A DNA stretch of 64,000 nucleotides, taken from the NCBI RefSeq assembly GCF_031679605.1, contig NZ_CP117522.1, positions 7,936,001-8,000,000 of the forward strand, in the 5' to 3' direction. Position numbers and translations under genes: made by a program. The notes beneath the pieces are model-generated. The model made no database searches. It worked only from the letters and a program-made list of their open reading frames with translations, and was not told the DNA's origin. Source of the DNA: Streptomyces luomodiensis (GTDB lineage Bacteria; Actinomycetota; Actinomycetes; Streptomycetales; Streptomycetaceae). The number at the start of each line of letters is the position of its first letter. The first letter of the stretch is position 1. Below are positions 55,914 to 64,000 of the stretch, one piece after another.

Positions 55914-57746
55914 ATGACTGAGTACGGCCGGGGACCCGGCTCCCAACCGTGGCATCCCGAGGATCCGCTGTACGGGGACCAGGAGTGGACCGCACACCAG
56001 ACCGTGGCCGGTCAGGACGCCTACACCCAGGGCCCGCACGCCCAGGACCCCTACGCGCAGAACGCCTACGCGCACGATCCGTACGGCCAGGGCTCCCACG
56101 GCCAGGGCGCGTACGCACAGGATCCGTACGGCCAGGACTCCTACGGCCAGGACCCCTACGGGCACCAGCAGTATCCGCACGGATATCCGCAGGACGCCCA
56201 CCAGCACCAGCAGCCCCACTGGGACGGCCAGGAGGCCGGCTATCCGCACCAGCGGCACCAGCAGGAGTACCCCGGCCAGGAGGCTGCCTACCCGGCCCAG
56301 GACGGCTCGTACGGGGGCATGGACCCGCACGATCCCTACGGCGATCCTTACGGCGGCGGCCAGGGCGCCTCGTACCCCGTCCAGGACGGTTACGCCCAGG
56401 ACGGCTACCAGGGGCAACAGCAGTCGCCGCAGCCCCCTCATGGGTCCCAGGGCGGCCATGAGGTACAGGGGACGCAGCAGATGCCCGTGGTGCCCGCGGA
56501 GCACCAGGTGCCGCGCCAGCGTCAGGCCCCCGAGGAGCCGGCCACCGAAGAGGGTGAGGAGGAGCAGCACCCGTTCTTCCTCGACGGCGGCGGCCGGGAC
56601 CTGGACGACACGGCGGACGACGACGGCGAAGAGGACGAGCGCCCCGGCCGGAAGGCCAAGGGCAGACAGCCCAAGAAGCGCCGTAGCGGCGTGGCCTGCC
56701 TCTTCGTGACCGTCGTCCTGGTGGGCGCGGTCGGCGGAGGCGGCTACTTCGCCTACGACTTCTGGCAGAGCCGCTACGGCCCCGCGCCCGACTACGCCGG
56801 CGAGGGCACCGGCCGGATCGAGGTGGAGATCCCCTCCGGTTCCGGCAATGCCGAGATCGGCTCGATCCTCGCCGACAAGGGAGTGGTCAAGAGCAGCGGC
56901 GCCTTCGTCGAGGCCGTGGAGGACAGCGGCAAGTTCGTCCAGCCGGGCACGTACAGCCTCCGCAAGCAGATGTCCGGCGCGGCGGCGGTCAAGCTGATGC
57001 TCGACCCCACCAGCAGCAACGCCCTGATCGTCACCGAGGGCATGCGCGACGCCGCCGTCTACGCGGCGATCGACAAGAAGACCGGCGTCAAGGCGGGGAC
57101 CACCGCGGACGTCGCCCAGAAGGAGGCCAAGAACCTCGGGCTGCCCTCCTGGGCCGATGACAGCAGCAAGATCAAGGATCCGCTGGAAGGGTTCCTGTTC
57201 CCGTCCCGTTACAGCGTGGGCAAGGGCGCCAAGCCCGCGGACGTGCTGCGGAAGATGGTCGCCGAGGCCAACCGCAACTACGCCCAGCTGGACCTGGAGG
57301 GCAAGGCGAAGGACCTGGGCCTGGACGGCCCGTTCCAGCTGATCACCGTGGCCAGCCTGGTCCAGGCGGAGGGCGTCACCCACGACGACTTCCGCAAGAT
57401 GGCCGAGGTCGTCTACAACCGGCTCAAGCCCACGAACCCCGAGACCTGGGGCAGGCTGGAATTCGACTCCACGTACAACTACATCAAGAACCAGAGCAAG
57501 CTGGATATCCCGATCAGTGAGATCAAGGGATACGACAACCCGTACAACACCTATTTCTACAAGGGGCTTCCGCCCGGTCCGATCGGAAATCCCGGCCACG
57601 ACGCGCTGCGGGCTGCGATGAATCCGACATCCGACGGGTGGTACTACTTCGTCGCGGTCAGCGGAAAGAGCTACTTTTCGAAGACCTACGCGGAACATCA
57701 GAAGTGGGTCGACAAGTTCAATAGGCAGCGCACGAACAATGGTTGA
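55914..57746 (+). CDS. mltG: Endolytic transglycosylase MltG with a long disordered N-terminus
   Basis: 610 residues from the ATG at 55914, with AGGGGATCG upstream. Residues 1-230 are low complexity (Gln, Tyr, Gly, Asp, His) with repeated D-P-Y-G-Q units; a Lys/Arg-rich stretch precedes the single transmembrane helix (about 264-284, LFVTVVLVGAVGGGGYFAY). The external part is the YceG-like domain with ASLVQAEG, where Glu486 is the expected catalytic acid, and FDSTYNYI, LPPGPIGNPG. It cuts nascent glycan strands and so ends their elongation. The C-terminus is normal. Confidence 0.95.
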   Translation: MTEYGRGPGSQPWHPEDPLYGDQEWTAHQTVAGQDAYTQGPHAQDPYAQNAYAHDPYGQGSHGQGAYAQDPYGQDSYGQDPYGHQQYPHGYPQDAHQHQQPHWDGQEAGYPHQRHQQEYPGQEAAYPAQDGSYGGMDPHDPYGDPYGGGQGASYPVQDGYAQDGYQGQQQSPQPPHGSQGGHEVQGTQQMPVVPAEHQVPRQRQAPEEPATEEGEEEQHPFFLDGGGRDLDDTADDDGEEDERPGRKAKGRQPKKRRSGVACLFVTVVLVGAVGGGGYFAYDFWQSRYGPAPDYAGEGTGRIEVEIPSGSGNAEIGSILADKGVVKSSGAFVEAVEDSGKFVQPGTYSLRKQMSGAAAVKLMLDPTSSNALIVTEGMRDAAVYAAIDKKTGVKAGTTADVAQKEAKNLGLPSWADDSSKIKDPLEGFLFPSRYSVGKGAKPADVLRKMVAEANRNYAQLDLEGKAKDLGLDGPFQLITVASLVQAEGVTHDDFRKMAEVVYNRLKPTNPETWGRLEFDSTYNYIKNQSKLDIPISEIKGYDNPYNTYFYKGLPPGPIGNPGHDALRAAMNPTSDGWYYFVAVSGKSYFSKTYAEHQKWVDKFNRQRTNNG

Positions 57747-57752
57747 GGAAAG

Positions 57753-58580
57753 ATGTCGGAAAACCGCAGGGCAGCGGTGCTCGGCTCGCCGATCGCCCAC
57801 TCCCTGTCACCGGTGCTCCACCGCGCCGCGTACCGCGAACTGGGCCTGAGCGGCTGGACGTACGACCGCTTCGAGGTGGACGAGACCGGGCTGCCCGACT
57901 TCTTCAAGCGGCTCGGCGAGGACGACGGACCGGCCTGGGCCGGGCTGTCGCTGACCATGCCGCTCAAGCGCGCCGTCATCCCGCTGCTGGACGAGATCAG
58001 CGACACGGCGGCGTCGGTGGAGGCCGTCAACACGGTCGTCTTCACCGACGACGGCCGCAGGCTCGGTGACAACACCGACATCCCGGGCATGCTGGCGGCG
58101 CTGCGGGAGCGCGGCGTCGGGCGCGTACCGCGCGCCGCCGTGCTGGGCGCCGGCGCCACGGCCTCCTCGGCGCTGGCCGCGCTCTCCCGGATCTGCGACG
58201 GTGAGGTCACCGCGTACGTCCGCAGCGAGGCCCGCGCCGCCGAGATGCGGCAGTGGGGCGAGCGGCTGGGCATCGCGGTGCGCACGGCGGACTGGGGCGA
58301 CGCGGCCGAGGCGCTCGGCGCGCCGCTGGTGATCGCCACCACCCCCGCGGGCACCGCCGACGCGCTCGCCACGGCCGTACCGGACCGCCCCGGCGCGCTC
58401 TTCGACGTCCTCTACGACCCCTGGCCGACGCCGCTGGCCGCCGCCTGGTCGGCGCGCGGCGGCTCGGTGCTCGGCGGCCTGGACCTCCTGGTGCACCAGG
58501 CGGTGCTCCAGGTCGAGCAGATGACCGGCCGCGCCCCCGCGCCCCTGGCCGCGATGCGCGAGGCGCTGGCGGCCCGCTGA
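57753..58580 (+). CDS. aroE: Shikimate dehydrogenase
   Basis: 275 residues. [17 protein letters not shown] is the shikimate-binding start, [13 protein letters not shown] holds the catalytic Lys, [20 protein letters not shown] the Asp partner, and [17 protein letters not shown] the NADP Rossmann loop. GAGGAAAG precedes the ATG, six bases after mltG. It reduces dehydroshikimate. A 194-base gap with a 10-bp tandem repeat (58635-58654) separates it from aroC. Confidence 0.95.
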   Translation: MSENRRAAVLGSPIAHSLSPVLHRAAYRELGLSGWTYDRFEVDETGLPDFFKRLGEDDGPAWAGLSLTMPLKRAVIPLLDEISDTAASVEAVNTVVFTDDGRRLGDNTDIPGMLAALRERGVGRVPRAAVLGAGATASSALAALSRICDGEVTAYVRSEARAAEMRQWGERLGIAVRTADWGDAAEALGAPLVIATTPAGTADALATAVPDRPGALFDVLYDPWPTPLAAAWSARGGSVLGGLDLLVHQAVLQVEQMTGRAPAPLAAMREALAAR

Positions 58581-58774
58581 ACCCTCGCACGGGCCCCTCG
58601 GCGGCCCCTGCCCGGTCCTCGCCTGACGGCCTCGGAAACGGTCCGAAACGGTCCACCCCATGGACGGCGAAACCGGGGAGTCCCTCGGTCGTGGGAGGAT
58701 CGGAAGTGCGGACCGGAGTCGCGCGGACCGGGCCGCGCCGCAGGACGTCGAGGCACGCGCATGAGGGAGCACCG

Positions 58775-59955
58775 TTGAGCAGGTTGCGCTGGCTGACCGC
58801 GGGGGAGTCGCACGGCCCCGCACTCGTGGCGACGCTGGAGGGACTGCCCGCCGGGGTGCCGATCACCACCGACATGGTGGCGGACGCCCTGGCACGACGG
58901 CGGCTCGGCTATGGCCGCGGTGCCCGGATGAAGTTCGAGCGCGACGAGGTCACCTTCATCGGCGGCGTACGGCACGGGCTGACCCTCGGCTCCCCGGTCG
59001 CGATCATGGTTGGCAACACCGAGTGGCCGAAGTGGGAGCAGGTCATGGCCGCCGACCCGGTGGACCCCGAGGTCCTCGACGGGCTGGCCCGTAACGCCCC
59101 GCTGACCCGCCCCCGCCCCGGCCACGCCGACCTCGCGGGGATGCAGAAGTACGGCTTCGACGAGGCCCGGCCGATCCTGGAGCGCGCCAGCGCCCGGGAG
59201 ACCGCCGCCCGCGTGGCGCTGGGCACCGTCGCCCGCTCCTACCTCAAGGAGACGGCCGGAATCGAGATCGTCTCGCATGTCGTGGAGCTGGCCGCCGCGA
59301 AGGCGCCGTACGGCGTCCACCCCAAGCCCTCCGACGTCGAGAAGCTCGACGCCGACCCGGTGCGCTGTCTGGACGCCGACGCGAGCAAGGCGATGGTGGC
59401 CGAGATCGACCAGGCCCACAAGGACGGCGACACGCTCGGCGGCGTCGTCGAGGTGCTCGCGTACGGCGTGCCGGTGGGCCTCGGCTCCCATGTGCACTGG
59501 GACCGCCGGCTCGACGCGCGGCTGGCCGGTGCGCTGATGGGCATCCAGGCCATCAAGGGCGTCGAGGTCGGCGACGGCTTCGACCTCGCGCGGGTGCCCG
59601 GCTCCCAGGCCCATGACGAGATCGTCTCCACGGACGAGGGCATCCGGCGCTCCTCGGGCCGCTCCGGCGGCACCGAGGGCGGGCTGAGCACCGGCGAACT
59701 GCTGCGCGTCCGGGCCGCGATGAAGCCGATCGCGACCGTGCCGCGGGCGCTGGCCACGGTCGATGTGGCCACCGGCGAGGCCACCAAGGCCCACCACCAG
59801 CGCTCCGACGTCTGCGCCGTCCCGGCGGCCGGGATCGTCGCCGAGGCGATGGTCGCGCTGGTCCTGGCCGACGCGGTCGCGGAGAAGTTCGGCGGCGACT
59901 CGGTCACCGAGACGCGCCGCAACGTCGAGAGCTTCCTCGACAACCTGGCGATCCG

Positions 59956-59959
<4 letters not shown>
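58775..59959 (+). CDS. aroC: Chorismate synthase
   Basis: 394 residues from the TTG at 58775, which gives the family start [13 protein letters not shown] and is preceded by GAGGGAG. FMN- and EPSP-binding signatures: [38 protein letters not shown] and [11 protein letters not shown]. It makes chorismate from 5-enolpyruvylshikimate 3-phosphate. The stop TGA is also the first base triplet of a tandem repeat that runs into aroK. Confidence 0.98.
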
Positions 59960-61874
<1,915 letters not shown>

Positions 61875-61947
61875 GCCGGCGCGCACCCGCCGTCTCCTTT
61901 CCACCGGCTCCGTCGCCGTCGCGTCACAACTTCATCATCGCCCTCGC

Positions 61948-61970
61948 GGCCCGCGGCCTCGCCGCGGGCC
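61948..61970 (+). terminator. Hairpin after aroB
   Basis: GGCCCGCGGC (61948-61957) pairs perfectly with GCCGCGGGCC (61961-61970), loop CTC. It is the clearest structure in the 304-base gap 61875-62178, which otherwise holds no gene that I can support; promoter sequences for the next gene are not obvious. Confidence 0.6.
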
Positions 61971-62178
61971 GAGAACACCCCTCCAACTCCTCACAGTTGC
62001 GGTCCTTGAGGGACGAATTGCCTGGCCGGCAAGGGGTGGCGGGCAGGCAAAGGGTTTGTGGGGCGTTCACACAGCGGCGGTGTGGGCAGGTACCGTTCGA
62101 CAGGAGCGGCCTCACCGCCGTGTCAGCACGCGACAGTTGTCGGACGAGAACTGCCTGTACGAGACGGAGTGCCACCGG

Positions 62179-63060
62179 ATGCAGCATGCAGTGGGGGCTC
62201 CGCTGCCACCGCCCCACCAGCCGGGGCCGGTCCCGGGGCCGCGGGGCGCGGGCTGGGCCCAGGGCGCGAGTGCCAGCCATCACCCGGGACCCCATCCGAA
62301 TCCCCCCGCACCGCCCGCGCCTCCCATGCCCGGACATCCCGCACCGCCCGCGCACCACCCGGTGTCGCCGCCACCGGCCCCGCCCGCGCACCCCGGGGCG
62401 CCGCTGGAGACGGTGAACACCACCGGCCATGTCCAGCTGCCGCCCGGCGGCCCGGTGCCGCTGCCGCACCCTTCGCCGGACCCGTCGGTCGCCGACGCCT
62501 CACAGGCGGCGGTGGCGGTGCTGCTGATCGGACCGGCCGGGGCGGGCAAGACGACGGTGGCGCGCTACTGGGCCGACCGCCGCCGGGTGCCGACCGCGCA
62601 CATCAGCCTGGACGATGTGCGGGAGTGGGTCCGGTCCGGTTTCGCCAACCCCCAGTCGGGGTGGAACGAGAACTCCGAGGCGCAGTATCGCCTCGCCCGC
62701 CGCACCTGCGGCTTCGCCGCCCGTAACTTCCTGGCCAACGGCATCTCCTGCATCCTCGACGACGCCGTCTTCCCCGACCGTCCGGTCGTCGGCCTCGGCG
62801 GCTGGAAGCGCCATGTAGGCCCCGGGCTGCTGCCGGTGGTGGTGCTGCCGGGCCTGGAGATCGTGCTGGAGCGGAACGCGGCCCGCACCGGCAACCGCCG
62901 CCTCAGCGACGAGGAGGTGGCGCGGATCCACGGCCGGATGGCGGGGTGGTACGGCTCCGGTCTGCCGATCATCGACAACTCCACCTATGACGTGGAGACC
63001 ACGGCCCGCATGCTCGACGAGGTGGTCGCCCGCTCCATCGCGAGCCCGCCCAGCTGGTAG
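62179..63060 (+). CDS. P-loop kinase-like ATPase with a proline-rich N-terminus
   Basis: 293 residues from the ATG at 62179. Residues 1-105 are Pro/His/Gly-rich and disordered. The C-terminal domain has Walker A GPAGAGKTT, a lid or substrate segment AHISLDDVREWVRSG (Asp pair), CILDDAVFPDR as a Walker B-like strand, and RRLSDEEVARIHGRMAGWYG. The form resembles zeta-toxin/AAA kinases that phosphorylate small molecules or RNA. The substrate is unknown. It lies between aroB and an M24-like gene, a conserved Streptomyces order. Confidence 0.8.
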   Translation: MQHAVGAPLPPPHQPGPVPGPRGAGWAQGASASHHPGPHPNPPAPPAPPMPGHPAPPAHHPVSPPPAPPAHPGAPLETVNTTGHVQLPPGGPVPLPHPSPDPSVADASQAAVAVLLIGPAGAGKTTVARYWADRRRVPTAHISLDDVREWVRSGFANPQSGWNENSEAQYRLARRTCGFAARNFLANGISCILDDAVFPDRPVVGLGGWKRHVGPGLLPVVVLPGLEIVLERNAARTGNRRLSDEEVARIHGRMAGWYGSGLPIIDNSTYDVETTARMLDEVVARSIASPPSW

Positions 63061-63120
63061 GACCCCCGTCCGGCCCCGTTCGACCGGCCGTGCCCGCCGG
63101 GCGTGCGTAGGCTCGGGAAC

Positions 63121-64000
63121 ATGTCCGAGGTGTACGCGGCCCGACGCGCCCGTCTGCGCGATCAGTGCACCGCGGCCGGGAGCGCGGCGGCGGTGGTGTC
63201 CCGGCCCGCCAATGTGCGCTATCTGTGCGGCGAGGTGCCGCCCGGGGCCGTGCTGTTGCTGGGCCCCGTCCAGGACGTGCTGGTGGCCGCCGACGTCCCG
63301 TTCCCCTCTCCGCTCCCCTCCTCCCTCCCTCCGCGTCCGGAGGAGCCGCGGCTGCTCGTCCTGCCCGGGGCGGACCGCGATCCGGCGGTGGCCGCCGCCG
63401 ATCTGGCCGCGGCGGACGGGGCCGACTCGCTGGCCGTGGAGGAGCACGATCTGACCGTCGCCCGCCACCGGGCGCTCGGCGCCGCGGCTCCTCGGGTCCG
63501 CCTCGCCGATCTGGGCCGGGCCGTGGAACAGCTGCGGATCGTCAAGGACGACGAGGAGATCGCCTGTATGCGGATCGCCGGGGAGCTCGCCGACCAGGCG
63601 CTCGGCGAGCTGCTGGAGTCGATCCTGGTGGGCCGCACCGAGCGGCATCTGGCGCTGGAGCTGGAGCGCCGGCTGGTGGACCACGGCGCGGACGGCCCGG
63701 CCTTTCCCACCGTCGTCGCGGCGGGGCCCCATGCGGGGCGCCCCGGCCATCTGCCCACCGACCGGCGGGTCGAGGAGGGCGACTTCCTCACCATCTGTCT
63801 CGGTGCCGACTACCGCGGCTACCGCTGCCAGGTGGGCCGTACCTTCGTCATCGGACCCTCGCCCGCGGACTGGCAGGTCGAGCTGTACGACGTCGTCTTC
63901 GCCGCCCAGCGGGCCGGGCGGGAGGCGCTGGTGCCGGGCCGGGCGTACCGGGATGTGGACCGGGTGACCCGTCAAGTGCTGGACGCGGCGGGCTACAAAG
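63121..64000 (+). CDS. Aminopeptidase P (M24) family protein with altered metal ligands, 3' end cut by the window
   Basis: An ATG frame of 293 codons runs to the window edge. An N-terminal creatinase-like domain (residues 1-125) with an inserted Pro/Ser-rich loop (about 60-78) is followed by the pita-bread domain: LRIVKDDEEIACMRIAGELADQ, FPTVVAAGPHAGRPGH. In active M24 enzymes the next motif has two metal-binding Asp; here Cys226 (ICLGADY) and Gln237 (RCQVGRTF) occupy those places. It is probably not an ordinary metallopeptidase. TAGGCT lies 13 bases before the ATG (leaderless layout). From memory efp, nusB and bldD follow in Streptomyces. Confidence 0.85.
   Translation, partial: MSEVYAARRARLRDQCTAAGSAAAVVSRPANVRYLCGEVPPGAVLLLGPVQDVLVAADVPFPSPLPSSLPPRPEEPRLLVLPGADRDPAVAAADLAAADGADSLAVEEHDLTVARHRALGAAAPRVRLADLGRAVEQLRIVKDDEEIACMRIAGELADQALGELLESILVGRTERHLALELERRLVDHGADGPAFPTVVAAGPHAGRPGHLPTDRRVEEGDFLTICLGADYRGYRCQVGRTFVIGPSPADWQVELYDVVFAAQRAGREALVPGRAYRDVDRVTRQVLDAAGYK

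Overview
The window is about 64 kb of very GC-rich DNA in which most start codons are GTG or ATG. Gene content identifies a Streptomyces core chromosome: the sporulation gene ssgB, an actinobacterial phosphatidylinositol-mannoside pathway, PdxS/PdxT, a bifunctional RelA/SpoT homologue, a stand-alone rpsD, and the block mltG-aroE-aroC-aroK-aroB. The order from ssgB through thrS, pdxST, ruvCAB, secDF, relA, hisS, rpsD, alaS and aroCKB follows, from memory, the conserved arrangement in Streptomyces coelicolor. Nothing in the window looks like a prophage, an intact insertion sequence or a CRISPR array.

Layout. 1-2.1 kb: an aminoglycoside-phosphotransferase-like protein, a small zinc-ribbon protein and a minus-strand tRNA cluster (Gly-GCC, Cys-GCA, three Val-GAC). 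2.2-8.4 kb: pabB-pabC, a double GNAT protein, a DsbA-like protein, small membrane proteins, a CGNR zinc-finger protein, ssgB and a PGPGW membrane protein. 8.5-16.3 kb: an accessory-looking carbohydrate cluster (binding protein, two permeases, YesL-like protein, Tat-exported PL26/YetA-like rhamnogalacturonan lyase, then an SRPBCC protein) lying between two identical tRNA-Val(CAC) genes and preceded by LacI-type operators. 16.4-19.5 kb: VOC protein, DEDD exonuclease, and a coupled pair of a DUF4365 protein and an unrecognised protein. 19.6-29.4 kb: thrS, HIT hydrolase, a large unknown membrane protein, EF-G2-like factor, and the overlapping pgsA/acyltransferase/pimA operon. 29.6-35.5 kb: a LemA-like protein, pdxS, pdxT, yebC, ruvC-ruvA-ruvB. 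35.7-42.6 kb: yajC, secD, secF, apt, relA. 42.7-49.9 kb: a DUF349 protein, cyclophilin, MBL hydrolase, hisS, gene relics, a VKOR-like protein, rarA. 50-55.8 kb: a DUF2470 protein and rpsD diverging from an iron-box-like site, then DUF948, DUF6167-like, alaS and ruvX. 55.9-64 kb: mltG, aroE, aroC-aroK-aroB, a P-loop kinase-like protein and an aminopeptidase-P-like protein cut by the window end.

How the genes work together. The shikimate genes feed chorismate, which PabB/PabC use for p-aminobenzoate and folate. YajC-SecD-SecF assist Sec export. RuvABC, RuvX and RarA serve recombination and fork repair. ThrRS, HisRS, AlaRS, S4 and seven tRNAs serve translation, with RelA as the starvation sensor. 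The carbohydrate cluster probably splits pectin rhamnogalacturonan outside the cell and imports the products; it has no ATPase of its own.

The most unusual signals are: near-perfect tandem repeats that start at the aroC stop codon and give AroK a roughly 105-residue extension; two separate 21-bp tandem duplications spanning the pabC and relA stop codons; the tRNA-flanked pectin cluster; an M24-family protein lacking two metal-binding aspartates; an EF-G2-like factor with a degenerate G4 motif; an iron-box-like site between rpsD and a DUF2470 gene; and an uncharacterised DUF4365 two-gene unit.
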